Of a stretch of DNA of 64,000 nt, positions 26,211 through 35,724 are shown in pieces. Numbering within the stretch: position 1 is the first letter of the stretch; every line of letters starts with the position of its first letter. The stretch spans positions 1 to 64,000 of the forward strand of contig JANQEU010000001.1 in NCBI GenBank assembly GCA_028278225.1. Reading direction: 5' to 3'. This DNA comes from Cyclobacteriaceae bacterium. Its GTDB lineage: Bacteria; Bacteroidota; Bacteroidia; Cytophagales; Cyclobacteriaceae. The notes under the pieces are model-generated. The model made no database searches. It saw nothing but the letters and a program-made list of their open reading frames with translations, and was not told the origin of the DNA. A program made the translations under genes and the position numbers.

Positions 26211-26776
26211 GACACTGATATTATTTGGGGTTGACCATCAATCTCTCTGACCCTCACCGGAAATCCGTTTTGCAGGATCTCCTCATAGTTATGACCTGCA
26301 TCAGATGGCCAGCAGGCCCCAAAATGCAGCGGCGTACTTCCGGTGTTAATAGTTCTGTGACCGATCTTTCCGGGAATGTAATGAAGGCTTCCAGGCTTCA
26401 TTTCTTCCGCCCGGCATTTTCGATCTTCATCCATAAAAAGTAAAATTCCTTTCCCCTGAATCCCCCAGTAAAATTCAGCCCGATCCATATTTCGATGAAA
26501 GTGGCCCAACGTCATAAAATATTCGTCACCTACTTTACCCGGCTCAATGGTAGTCTTACCATAAAAGAGACCACCTTCTTTTCCTTCCTCTACTGGCAAA
26601 TATGCCTGCACGCTATACACGATCTGATTAGTATCCATGATCGCAAACGATCCCTTATCTTCAAAAATCCCAACCATGTCTTTTAGCCGTTTTGCACTGG
26701 TCAGAACTTTCTTCCCGGCAATGCTTCCGTTACTGAAATCAATTTGATGATGGGCTTGCTGTATCAAGGTATTCAT
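26207..26776 (-). CDS. Cupin-type glucose-6-phosphate isomerase (archaeal PgiA-like)
   Basis: 189 residues, the usual size of archaeal-type cupin phosphoglucose isomerases. Metal ligands appear in LGHFHRNMDRAEFYW (His92, His94, Glu101) and IPGKIGHRTINTG (His140), and the C-terminal block HFGACWPSDAGHNYEEIL matches the family pattern. It should interconvert a hexose 6-phosphate pair, presumably the product of the adjacent ROK kinase. It overlaps the ROK gene and the GH127 gene by 4 bases each. It is closer to the core family than the cupin at 24475-25272. Confidence 0.88.
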   Translation of the reverse strand: MNTLIQQAHHQIDFSNGSIAGKKVLTSAKRLKDMVGIFEDKGSFAIMDTNQIVYSVQAYLPVEEGKEGGLFYGKTTIEPGKVGDEYFMTLGHFHRNMDRAEFYWGIQGKGILLFMDEDRKCRAEEMKPGSLHYIPGKIGHRTINTGSTPLHFGACWPSDAGHNYEEILQNGFPVRVREIDGQPQIISVS

Positions 26777-28776
26777 TGCATCTGGTTCGTTGAGTAGGGA
26801 AATACAGTCAATCTCAGCATGGTATTCCCATAGGGTACCAGATCCACCATCTCCCGTTGATCCGAAAGTATCAGTTCTTCGGGGAATGGAGGTGTCCTTA
26901 AGGATTCCAGCTTGAAATAATCGTCGTAAATACTTGCAAGCTCCCAGTTTACCACCTTACGTACCGGTACTGAAATCCGAATTAACGATGCACCCTCATC
27001 CCAGGGATAATCTTCTGTCTCTTTCACAGTCACATCCATATCCCCCTCCTGCAGGGCATAGTTCCAACTTCCGGCAGGGTTAAGTTCCCACCCTGGAAAT
27101 GCCTCAGTTGACTTTTCGTAATTGGCCAAAACAGATCGGTTATCCATAATTGGCAAGCTAAATACCAAGGGGCCCCTTTCGACTGATATGCCATTGTTTG
27201 GCCATCTTTTTGTCGTTATATCCACTGGTAACTTCAAAGTGATCACATCCTCATTTGAGAACCTTCTTTCAATTTTGTAAAACTGTCCTGAAGGAATGTC
27301 CTGTTCTATTTCCTTTCCATTTACTTCTATCATGGGCTCTTTAAGCCATTCGGGTATGCGCAGATAGAGGGGAAATTTTACGTCTTGTTTCGTATTAATC
27401 ACGAAATTGATGATATCCGAGAAAGGATAATTGGTCTGCGCTTCGATGTAGACCGGGAGACGATTCCGCCCTACATTTACCCTTACGCCGCCTGGACCAT
27501 AGAGCGCGGCAACCACTCCATCATCCTTTGTCTTTAGCCACATCTGTTCCACATAATACGGCATAAACCGGTTAACATTTCCCGTGCAACATTCTACATC
27601 ATGACCTGGCAAAAAAGCCCCCCTCGCCGGGTGATGACCGAACGGATTGGAGGTACTGTTGGCCAGGAATTGGTTTGGCATTGAAAAATACTGGTGAGAT
27701 TTGAAATTTTTCTCAACAGAACCAATACCCGCATTGAAAATGGCTTTTTCAATATTATCACCCAAAGTGGCATCACCATTGATTCGCATAAGATGACCGT
27801 ATGTATATGGGAAAACAGCGGTATTGCAGATCTCATAACCGGATATCTCGGAAGAGGTTTCAAAGTGTTCCGTAGTACTGGGTAGTCCACCGGCAAGCAT
27901 GAAATTGTCTTCCATTTTTGCCAGAGCATTTTCGGCCTCTTTCAGATATTGTTCCTTACCCGTGTATTTGTACAAAAGCGCAGGGACCTTAGCCAGTTCG
28001 AGGTATACCACTCCGTGGTGGTCAGGAATGCGATCTGTGCCAAATTGCATATCGCTCGGCGTTCCTTTCTTTCCTGATCTGCTTCTGTTTTCGGGATCAG
28101 ATTGAAAGAGCTCATAAGCTTGCTCAGCCATTTGAATGAATCTTTCATCTCCGGTCTTACCATAAAGCCAGCATAACTGTTCAACATTGGCAAGTTCCAG
28201 GTCATCCTGAAAATCTTCTGCTGAAAAAGTCATGTAATGATCAGACAGGATCTTTAAAATCTCCTCATCATCAGTCAACTCCTGCTGCACCATGAATAAT
28301 CGATTGAAACTGGCATATGGCCATCTCCACCAACGGTCGGCCAGATTGGTTCCGAATCTTCCTGAAGGCTCAAGGTTATCCCGCACATAGTCGGTGTTAA
28401 TGGTAGCTTTTTGAACGAGTTCCTGATCATCCAATAGCAATCCTAAACGATGAACTCCATCCAGGTAATAGGCGGTCTGTTCATAGGGCCACCATGCCTT
28501 CGTAGATCCTTCCATTTTTTCACAGGCCCACAAACATGTGTTGAAAGGATACCCGGCCACCTCGATATTACCGGTAAGACCATTCTTTTGTCGAATAAGA
28601 AATTCCCTGATCCATCCCTGTGGTTCAATATCAGTGATCTTAACCTTTTCAAATTGAGTGTAGGTCTGAACCTCACTGGATTTTTGTTCATCAACTCCTG
28701 TGCAAAGAGTTAAAAGCAATGCCCATAACAGGATCACAGGAATCATGAATACTTTTTGTTTAATAGCAGTTTTCAT
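26773..28776 (-). CDS. GH127-like glycoside hydrolase (DUF1680), lipoprotein
   Basis: 667 residues. The signal WALLLTLCTGVDE gives a lipobox Cys near residue 25. The (alpha/alpha)6-barrel domain contains the zinc-site residues known for beta-L-arabinofuranosidases: Glu and Cys in SGYEICNTAVFPYTYG and the double Cys in DVECCTGNVNRFMPYY. The remainder is a C-terminal beta-sandwich with the family block VERGPLVFSLPI. GH127 enzymes release beta-L-arabinofuranose, but the DUF1680 superfamily is broader (GH127, GH137-like, GH146), so the substrate is open. Overlaps the cupin gene and the next GH127-like gene by 4 bases each. Confidence 0.87.
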   Translation of the reverse strand: MKTAIKQKVFMIPVILLWALLLTLCTGVDEQKSSEVQTYTQFEKVKITDIEPQGWIREFLIRQKNGLTGNIEVAGYPFNTCLWACEKMEGSTKAWWPYEQTAYYLDGVHRLGLLLDDQELVQKATINTDYVRDNLEPSGRFGTNLADRWWRWPYASFNRLFMVQQELTDDEEILKILSDHYMTFSAEDFQDDLELANVEQLCWLYGKTGDERFIQMAEQAYELFQSDPENRSRSGKKGTPSDMQFGTDRIPDHHGVVYLELAKVPALLYKYTGKEQYLKEAENALAKMEDNFMLAGGLPSTTEHFETSSEISGYEICNTAVFPYTYGHLMRINGDATLGDNIEKAIFNAGIGSVEKNFKSHQYFSMPNQFLANSTSNPFGHHPARGAFLPGHDVECCTGNVNRFMPYYVEQMWLKTKDDGVVAALYGPGGVRVNVGRNRLPVYIEAQTNYPFSDIINFVINTKQDVKFPLYLRIPEWLKEPMIEVNGKEIEQDIPSGQFYKIERRFSNEDVITLKLPVDITTKRWPNNGISVERGPLVFSLPIMDNRSVLANYEKSTEAFPGWELNPAGSWNYALQEGDMDVTVKETEDYPWDEGASLIRISVPVRKVVNWELASIYDDYFKLESLRTPPFPEELILSDQREMVDLVPYGNTMLRLTVFPYSTNQMQ

Positions 28777-30917
28777 CCTTTTAGTGGAAAGGTTGTTCTT
28801 CTCAATACAGTATTACCCATTGGGATTAACCTGACTTCTTCTTTCTGATTGGTTTCGGTGTTTACAATTTCCCCAGTCAGATAGGTATCATCCCGATACC
28901 AGGGATTTTCATAAGTATCGAGATCACCTTGTGTGAAGCTGAATTCATAATTATCCGGAAGACTTATGTTTTGATAAGATTCTTCAGTAGGGAAGGCATA
29001 ATAATCATTAAAACCTGCTACGTCGTAATCTTTTACCGTTTCCTCACGATGAGGGATGTTGTAAGCATATACCAATGGTCCTCTTTGGAAATACACTGAA
29101 TTATTTCTTGTTAGTATTACCTGCGTTTCATTGTTGAAATCCACCTTAATGACATCACCTTTAGACCAGGTTTTTGTGACTTTATAATACCCATTGTCCT
29201 CCGTTACCACACCATCTGTTTCTATTTCCATTGAACCTGCAAAGCCTGGTATTCTTAAATAAATGGATAATTCTAAAGGTTCGGCAGTTGATATTTTGAA
29301 TTCGATCTCATCCGAAATGGGGTAGTTTGTGGCTTCCTCGATCGTTATCTGCTGACCATAAAAAGAAGTAGAAACAACACCAGGTCCATACAAAACTGCC
29401 GCAAGCCCGTCCTCTCCTTTCATCCACATACTTCTTACAAACTGTGGAAAATGTTTAGAGTAGCTGGGATTGCAACACACTGCTGCATCAGCATGAGTTG
29501 GCGAGTATTTGTATCGAGGATCATCATGCTCATAGCCGGATTGAGGGGACTTTCTGTTTAGAATGTAGCAATTGTCAGTTTTGCAGTAGACCAGTCCCGT
29601 TCCATTTTGATTTCTTGATCCCAGAATGCCATTAAAGGTCAGTTTTTCAGTCATGTCACCGAAAGCGGGATCACCTGATTTCTGCAGTGCTGATTCGAAA
29701 AAGCCTCCAAGCTCAAACATTCCGCAAACCTCAGCACCGGTAGAATCAGGTTTTGCTTCTTCCTTGTTGAGCCATTCATTTCCAAAACCAGCCCCACTTG
29801 GCAGAATGGTTTTACTCAACTTATACATGGCACCATCATAAGCATTTCCCAGTTCTTCATAGCCTGTGGCATAATAGGCATGGATCAGTGTTCTGAAATG
29901 TTCGTAGGTGTGGGCAGAATGGCTTTGGAATAGAGAATCTTCAATAAGATATTCATAACGTACGTCGTTCATTGCCCTGGTAATTGGGTATCTGGAAAAA
30001 TCCTCGTACAGGTATACAGCATAATCTCTGTATTCCTGTTTGCCTGTAATCCTGAAGAGCATTTCACACACATCCGTCATCATTAATCCATGTGTAACAC
30101 CTCCGTAGTCCACTCCTACTTTGAAGGGACTCTTTCCGGTGGGGCCGTATTCCTTCATAGTCAAAGCCATGGCCTTTTCTACCGCATCCAACACTCTCTC
30201 ATCCTGAGTCAATTCATAGTACCCAACCAGCATCCTGAATACGGTGGTTTGAGTCCACAATTCTCCGTTAGATCCTTTATGATTATATCTCAATTCTTCA
30301 CCATAGATTCCAATATATCCGTCATCGTCCTGGGTGGATAACATGTATTCAACAATTTCTTTGATCCTCTCTTTTGCCGGTTCTTCATCAGTCAGCCAGG
30401 CATTTTGCATATAACCATCCCACCAGTTACCCAAGGTCTCTCCTGTCCACCACTGCATGGATATCTCCCATGCCGCCCCGGTCAACACCTGATCCCCAAC
30501 ATCCGGAATATCGGTCAGACTATTTCGTCTGGTAGTATTGAACAGGTCATCACCCTTCATGATATCAGGTGCCAGGTCATCCAGGTAAGCTACAAAACCG
30601 GTAGTGATGTCCTGTTTCATCAGGTCGTATAACCATCCTTTAGGCTTCACTTCACCCAATGGCAGTAACTGAAAGCGTTCCGGAATCGGATTTCTCTCAC
30701 CTTTAAAAAAGGCTAATTGTTCCTCCGGAACGGGTTGAACATCTTTTAGGGTGGCAGCGATGTTCGCTTCAAAATCAGCGCCCTGACTTCCCGCTTCCGG
30801 TGATTTGGTACACATTGTGAAAACCAATAATAATGATGAAAGTATGACCGTTGATTTTGTATTTAGTATTTGGTGGATTACGTTTTTCATAAACATAGAA
30901 TTGGTGCTCTTTTTCAT
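28773..30917 (-). CDS. GH127-like protein (DUF1680), lipoprotein, long type
   Basis: 714 residues; a probable start at an internal Met would shorten the N-terminus by 7-9 residues. Lipobox-like signal LLLVFTMCTKS. The zinc-site pattern is present as GAEVCGMFELGG (Glu and Cys) and DAAVCCNPSYSKHF (double Cys). Other shared blocks are GNWWDGYMQNAWLTDEE and YFQRGPLVYAYNIP. It closely parallels the 696-residue protein at 41916-44006 in the second locus and is more distant from its neighbour at 26773. It follows a GH13 remnant and overlaps the next gene by 4 bases. Glycosidase activity is inferred from family; specificity unknown. Confidence 0.82.
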   Translation of the reverse strand: MKKSTNSMFMKNVIHQILNTKSTVILSSLLLVFTMCTKSPEAGSQGADFEANIAATLKDVQPVPEEQLAFFKGERNPIPERFQLLPLGEVKPKGWLYDLMKQDITTGFVAYLDDLAPDIMKGDDLFNTTRRNSLTDIPDVGDQVLTGAAWEISMQWWTGETLGNWWDGYMQNAWLTDEEPAKERIKEIVEYMLSTQDDDGYIGIYGEELRYNHKGSNGELWTQTTVFRMLVGYYELTQDERVLDAVEKAMALTMKEYGPTGKSPFKVGVDYGGVTHGLMMTDVCEMLFRITGKQEYRDYAVYLYEDFSRYPITRAMNDVRYEYLIEDSLFQSHSAHTYEHFRTLIHAYYATGYEELGNAYDGAMYKLSKTILPSGAGFGNEWLNKEEAKPDSTGAEVCGMFELGGFFESALQKSGDPAFGDMTEKLTFNGILGSRNQNGTGLVYCKTDNCYILNRKSPQSGYEHDDPRYKYSPTHADAAVCCNPSYSKHFPQFVRSMWMKGEDGLAAVLYGPGVVSTSFYGQQITIEEATNYPISDEIEFKISTAEPLELSIYLRIPGFAGSMEIETDGVVTEDNGYYKVTKTWSKGDVIKVDFNNETQVILTRNNSVYFQRGPLVYAYNIPHREETVKDYDVAGFNDYYAFPTEESYQNISLPDNYEFSFTQGDLDTYENPWYRDDTYLTGEIVNTETNQKEEVRLIPMGNTVLRRTTFPLKG

Positions 30918-30946
30918 TTTTCAGTCAGTATTTTATATCCATCTTT

Positions 30947-31126
30947 CTAGTTTGTCGTATCTCCATCTTCGAAGAGGTCGGTAATGATGAAATAAATGAT
31001 CTGGTCTTCCCAGGCAGGAGAAGGAACATGGATGTATTGATCTATTTCATCCGGTGTGGCTATAAAATCCTGACCGTAGCAGACCATACCGCTCAAGACA
31101 GATCCAAAGGCGAGATAAATCTTCAT
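30947..31126 (-). pseudogene. Remnant of a GH13 alpha-amylase gene (N-terminus only)
   Basis: From the ATG at 31126 the frame encodes a Sec signal (MKIYLAFGSVLSGMVCYGQ) and then SPAWEDQIIYFIITDLFEDGD, the first beta-strand block of a GH13 enzyme, and stops after about 59 residues at TAG 30947. A GH13 enzyme needs about 400 residues or more. The rest has been deleted; the DNA downstream runs straight into the GH127-like gene. It differs in sequence from the intact GH13 at 31161, so it is the stump of another subfamily member and not a duplication of that gene. Confidence 0.75.
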
Positions 31127-31160
31127 TATGTATTCTTCTGCTACCCTCATTTTTATTCAC

Positions 31161-33098
31161 TCATGAGCCTACCAGGATTGCCGCACTTCTTGCTGATAAT
31201 TCTATGTTAATGCTATTATCCTCTTGCTTTAGCTTGCCATTGCCCAGATAATCCCGGAATGACAAGTTTGATTTGGCAGTGATTTGTATGATTTGAGGCT
31301 CTGCCGAGGCATTAAAGACAGAAATGATCTCATCATCCTCGTCGAAACGACTATAAGCCAATACTTGCTTTTCGTCATCCGCCAAAATGTAATCGATAGC
31401 TCCATAAGTCAATACCGGATTCGATTTCCGCAACCGGATCAGATCCTGGTAGTAATCAAAAACCTCCTGATTCATTTCCACTTTATCAACCGGACGTTCC
31501 ACACCAAATGGATGTGCTCGTTCATCCTCAAATTCAATTTCGGGCCACATCATAGGTTTCCTACAATCCGGAAAGTCAGCTCCCCAGGCACCCATCTCTT
31601 CTCCCTGCCAGATATGTGGAGCCCCTATGTAAGTAAATTGATTGGCTAAAATCAGCCTGGCAGTTTGGTACGCCATTTCGTCCGGTTTATGGATTTTATA
31701 ACCATTCTCAGCATTTGGCATTGCCCCGTATTTATACTTATTCTTATAGTTAAATACCGAAGTCAAAAGCCTTGGTGTATCATGAGTAGCCCCTGTGTTC
31801 ATCATGGCCTGGTTATTCTGCATTCGAAGATTGCCGGTAATTCTCTTTAAACTGTCGACTAAAGCTGAGGCTGATATTGCATGATCAGGATGAACGAAAA
31901 ATTCGCGTGAGGCTTTGAACCATCTATAATTCATGACACCATCGAATACATCTCCTCTGAGCACAGGTTCCGGATCCAGCATCGTATCCGGGTATCTACC
32001 AAACCAGGATTCACCTACGATATATGCGTCAGGATTAACGTCTCTGACCACCTTTCGGTATTGCCTCCAAAATCCAAGCGGGACCTCCGCACAAACGTCC
32101 AGTCGGTAACCATCAATACCATCAGACAGATCGCCATCTCCATTGGGATCAAGCCATTTTCTGGTGATGGTGAAAATGTGCTCTTTAATTTCCTGGCTTA
32201 CAAAATCTCCTTCCCAATAATGAGATTCCGGTACATGGCTGACATACTCTGTTTCCTTAACCTGCAATAAGTCTTTGACCACCTCAAGCCATCCGGGCCA
32301 GTCAAATTCATTTTCCGGTGTAGTGGGATCATCAAACTCGTTTACCCAAAACCAATCCACGTATTTAGAATTCTGCTGGTTTTTTACAATATCCTTCCAT
32401 GCCCAAAACTCAGGTCCCACATGATTCCATGATACGTCCATGATCAAACGCATATCGCGCTTGTGCACCTCATCAATCAATTTAAAAAACAGCTTATCAG
32501 CGGACGTCAGTTGCCAGGTACTGGGATCATCAGGAATTTCTGCATCCATTATGGCTTTATCGCCATCGGGATCAGGGCCAAAGTTGATATCTATATGCCT
32601 CCAATTTCTTGCGTCGAAGTTGTGATTGGATGGTCCGTCATATAGTGGCTGAATATAAAGCGCATTGATCCCTAATGAATCCAAATAATCCAGCCCATCT
32701 ATTATTCCCTGGATATCTCCACCATAATGTCTAAGTGACTGAAAATGACCAAAGTATTGTATTTCGTAACCATTAGGATCAGTTTTTCCTCTGATTTCTT
32801 CATTCCAATCCTGTAGTTTGTAAAAGTCCATACCCCAGTCTGTGACTCCCCATCCCGAAGGCCAATGGCCAGGGTATGAGCCAATAATATCCTGCCGACG
32901 AGGATCATTGCTCATATCTCCATTTCGAAAAATATCGGGATAGATCTGGTACCATATCGCCTCCTTCGCCCAGTTGGGTGCATCCTCGAAGGCAGTTTCC
33001 GATATCTCTACCTGTTTCTCGGTAGTACATGAACCGATACATAACAGGATCGCAATACACACAAACAGATTTCGTAATTGTTTAGGTAGTAGGTTCAT
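31161..33098 (-). CDS. GH13 alpha-amylase family glycoside hydrolase, lipoprotein
   Basis: I choose the ATG at 33098: it gives a good lipobox signal (MNLLPKQLRNLFVCIAIL, then LCIGSC) and avoids the 23-base overlap with the GntR gene that the ATG at 33122 would create. GH13 conserved regions: MDVSWNHVG (region I), GYRLDVCAEV (nucleophile Asp), VGESWFG (acid/base Glu) and TGATHDTPRL (transition-state Asp). A WQGEEMGAWG block follows, and a C-terminal beta domain ends the protein. It hydrolyses alpha-glucosidic linkages, probably at the membrane because it is a lipoprotein. First enzyme gene after the regulator. Confidence 0.92.
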   Translation of the reverse strand: MNLLPKQLRNLFVCIAILLCIGSCTTEKQVEISETAFEDAPNWAKEAIWYQIYPDIFRNGDMSNDPRRQDIIGSYPGHWPSGWGVTDWGMDFYKLQDWNEEIRGKTDPNGYEIQYFGHFQSLRHYGGDIQGIIDGLDYLDSLGINALYIQPLYDGPSNHNFDARNWRHIDINFGPDPDGDKAIMDAEIPDDPSTWQLTSADKLFFKLIDEVHKRDMRLIMDVSWNHVGPEFWAWKDIVKNQQNSKYVDWFWVNEFDDPTTPENEFDWPGWLEVVKDLLQVKETEYVSHVPESHYWEGDFVSQEIKEHIFTITRKWLDPNGDGDLSDGIDGYRLDVCAEVPLGFWRQYRKVVRDVNPDAYIVGESWFGRYPDTMLDPEPVLRGDVFDGVMNYRWFKASREFFVHPDHAISASALVDSLKRITGNLRMQNNQAMMNTGATHDTPRLLTSVFNYKNKYKYGAMPNAENGYKIHKPDEMAYQTARLILANQFTYIGAPHIWQGEEMGAWGADFPDCRKPMMWPEIEFEDERAHPFGVERPVDKVEMNQEVFDYYQDLIRLRKSNPVLTYGAIDYILADDEKQVLAYSRFDEDDEIISVFNASAEPQIIQITAKSNLSFRDYLGNGKLKQEDNSINIELSARSAAILVGS

Positions 33099-33099
33099 A

Positions 33100-33834
33100 T
33101 TAATACTCTCTTTTAATATCAATGGAATAGGAAAATCTATCAGCCCGGTAATAGGCCCTGCAGAATTCTACAGGCCGCATCCCCGGATCATATACCCTTC
33201 TGATCCTTTCAAGAATAGGTGAATTGACTTCTGTTTGGAGTCTTTCAGCAACAAATTGATCAGCATTTATCGCCTTGATTTCCTCCCGGGAAAGATCCAC
33301 GATGATCGAAAAATCCTTTTCGAGTAATTCATACAAGGAATGGGTAAAGTCCTCATCCCCCTTTAACCCAATTCGAGGATGCAGGTAGGACTCGAAAAGA
33401 ACAAACGGGCCATCCTCATCCCCTTTGATCCGAATTAATTTGATGAGTTCATCCCCTTCCTTTATTTCAAGGTTTCTGGCAATATCTTCGTCTGCCATGA
33501 CTTTTTCGACATGAATATTAAATGTCTTCACTTCCCTACCCTGAGCGTTCATCTCCTGGGTGAAGCTCATCCAGTTTCTCAGACCGGTTGAAATACTTTT
33601 CTCACCAATACGTGTTCCCACACCCTTCTTACGTTCAAGCAATCCTTCATTTACCAGTTTGCTGATCGCATGTCTTACCGTATGACGTGAAATACCAAGT
33701 TGCGTGGCGAGATTTACCTCATTGGGTATGAACGTTCCTGAGGGATACTCCGGACTATTGATCATTTCTCTCAAGGCACTTTCGACCTGGAAATGAAGTG
33801 GTATGGGGCTTTTATGATCTATTTTCAATGTCAT
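33100..33834 (-). CDS. GntR family regulator, HutC/UTRA type
   Basis: 244 residues. N-terminal winged helix-turn-helix with IPLHFQVESALREMI, FIPNEVNLATQLGISRHTVR and LVNEGLLERKKGVGT (residues about 10-75). The rest is a UTRA effector domain with FVLFESYLHP and ILERIRRVYDPGMRPVEF (ligand-binding lysine/arginine region). Such proteins are repressors released by phosphosugars or related ligands. It is the first gene of the minus-strand operon (33834-24475), so it probably autoregulates this run. A perfect 14-bp palindrome at 34126-34139 in the divergent gap is a candidate operator. Effector unknown. Confidence 0.92.
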   Translation of the reverse strand: MTLKIDHKSPIPLHFQVESALREMINSPEYPSGTFIPNEVNLATQLGISRHTVRHAISKLVNEGLLERKKGVGTRIGEKSISTGLRNWMSFTQEMNAQGREVKTFNIHVEKVMADEDIARNLEIKEGDELIKLIRIKGDEDGPFVLFESYLHPRIGLKGDEDFTHSLYELLEKDFSIIVDLSREEIKAINADQFVAERLQTEVNSPILERIRRVYDPGMRPVEFCRAYYRADRFSYSIDIKREY

Positions 33835-34308
33835 TCATCTATGCCCTCTATGGTCTTGAAATTCTTCAAAGAATTCTGTATTTATTTATCAAAATTGCAA
33901 TGTGTTACGACCTATTTCAACCATTATTTTGGTCAGTTCATATACTATCTTACACTCATCCGGACTGCTTCCAGAAAAAGGTGACAAAAAAGCAGATATC
34001 CACTTTTTCCAGTTGCAGGTATTAGATTTTAAAGGTTTCTCCTGATCAAGTCAAGCAATCAAACAGTATCAGGCTTTTAGGTCAACTTCAATATCACTAA
34101 AGTACAATAGTATTATAAATGTACGTATGTCCGGACATATAACCAAATTATTTTGCAATTTTTTTTCTTTCTTATGAATCTTTTTTCGAATTATGATAAA
34201 AATCACAACTTCGATAGCCTAATCAATCCTTATTTTGCCTTTGCATTTAATCCACAAGGTGGCCCTTGAAAACCAGCCCCGAGTTTTCAACTTATTCCAA
34301 CACTTGAT
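33835..34308. other. Divergent regulatory gap between GntR operon and transporter operon
   Basis: 474 bp, AT-rich, without any supportable gene. It must hold the promoter of the minus-strand GntR operon and that of the plus-strand transporter operon. The only clear structure is the palindrome at 34126-34139. Candidate -7 elements of the Bacteroidota type are too weak to assign. Confidence 0.5.
34126..34139. promoter_or_regulatory. Perfect 14-bp palindrome, candidate GntR operator
   Basis: TATGTCCGGACATA is perfectly self-complementary. It lies about 290 bp before the GntR start and 170 bp before the transporter start. HutC-type regulators bind short palindromes of this size near their own genes. 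I noticed no second copy in the window, so assignment rests on position and symmetry alone. Confidence 0.4.
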
Positions 34309-35724
34309 ATGAAGAAGTCAATTAAAATACTACTCAGCATCGCCCTTCCTTTGATCATTCTTTTACTTCCAATAGGTATCATACCTCTGGAAGGAATTAC
34401 TGTCGTAGAGCAGCGAGTCATTGCGATCTTCTTCTTTGCAGCTATTTTCTGGATTCTTGAGCCCATTCCGATCTACGCGACTTCACTTATGATCATCCTT
34501 CTTGAACTGATATTGTTGTCCGACAAAGGATTGAAATTTCTAATGTCGATTGAAACCAATGGTTTTGGGAAAATGCTACTCTACAACGATATCATGCATA
34601 CCTTCGCCTCCCCCATCATCATTCTTTTCCTGGGAGGATTCTTCCTGGCTATGGCGGCCACCAAATATCGATTGGATCAAAACCTGGCCCGGGTGCTGCT
34701 GGCACCTTTCGGGACTAAACCAAGGAACGTTATGCTTGGACTCATGATGATCACAGCAGTTTTCTCGATGTTCATGAGCAATACGGCAACAACTGCCATG
34801 ATGCTCTCCATCCTTGCACCGGTACTGGCTGTTTTCAAGGTAAATGATACCGGGAAAATCGCCTTTGCATTGTCCATTCCTGTGGCCGCCAATATTGGAG
34901 GGATCGGTACTCCTATCGGTACTCCTCCCAATGCTGTGGCACTTAAATATCTCACAGGGCAAGACTATATCAGTTTTGGAGAATGGATGATGTTTGCTTT
35001 TCCTTTTGTTTTAGTATTGCTATTTATTGGCTGGCTTCTTCTTTTGTCACTCTACCCTACCGAAACAGAAAATATCACACTGAACATCAAGGGCAAATTT
35101 TTGAAAAATCAAAAAGCTTATATCGTTTATGCCACGTTTACAGTCACTATCTTACTCTGGTTGACTGATTTTCTTCATGGTATGAATTCCTACATCGTAG
35201 CTATGATTCCCGTAGGAATTTTTTCCAGCACCGGGATCATCAATAAGAACGACCTGAAAAATATCAGCTGGGATGTCTTATGGCTGGTATCCGGAGGTAT
35301 TGCGTTGGGGTTGGCCCTTGATAAAAGTGGTCTGGCTGCTCGTGTCATTACGAGTATCCCGCTTGAAAATATGTCTCCCCTGCTGATCGTGGTGATAGTC
35401 TCAGTAGTTGCCGCAGTGATGGCCAACTTCATGTCCAACACTGCAACGGCAAACCTCTTACTTCCCTTGGTGGCAGTTCTGGGAACCTCAATTGCATCCC
35501 TGGACACTTTTGGCGGAGGACAAATGATTATCCTTGTAACTACTATCGCCTGTAGTATGGGTATGGCGCTCCCAATCAGCACTCCTCCTAATGCATTGGC
35601 CTTTGGTACAGGTTTATTTGAGACCAGACACATGACGAGGCCGGGGATTATCATTGCGCTCATTGGGATCGCATTGAGTTACTTCTTAATGTTTATTTTA
35701 CAAATCAGCGGTTTCTTCTTATGA
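34309..35724 (+). CDS. DASS/SLC13-type sodium:anion symporter
   Basis: 471 residues, about 12 membrane segments. The two diagnostic SNT signatures are present in inverted-repeat positions: MFMSNTATTAMMLSI (about residue 157) and FMSNTATANLLLPLV (about residue 380), each with a following Gly/Pro-rich loop (GGIGTPIGTPPNAVAL and ALPISTPPNALAF). These proteins import dicarboxylates or sulfate with sodium. In a sulfatase-rich window sulfate uptake is attractive, but the PIGTPPN loops are also normal in dicarboxylate carriers, so the substrate is open. Its stop overlaps the histidine kinase start by 4 bases, so transport and sensing are coupled. Confidence 0.9.
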   Translation: MKKSIKILLSIALPLIILLLPIGIIPLEGITVVEQRVIAIFFFAAIFWILEPIPIYATSLMIILLELILLSDKGLKFLMSIETNGFGKMLLYNDIMHTFASPIIILFLGGFFLAMAATKYRLDQNLARVLLAPFGTKPRNVMLGLMMITAVFSMFMSNTATTAMMLSILAPVLAVFKVNDTGKIAFALSIPVAANIGGIGTPIGTPPNAVALKYLTGQDYISFGEWMMFAFPFVLVLLFIGWLLLLSLYPTETENITLNIKGKFLKNQKAYIVYATFTVTILLWLTDFLHGMNSYIVAMIPVGIFSSTGIINKNDLKNISWDVLWLVSGGIALGLALDKSGLAARVITSIPLENMSPLLIVVIVSVVAAVMANFMSNTATANLLLPLVAVLGTSIASLDTFGGGQMIILVTTIACSMGMALPISTPPNALAFGTGLFETRHMTRPGIIIALIGIALSYFLMFILQISGFFL

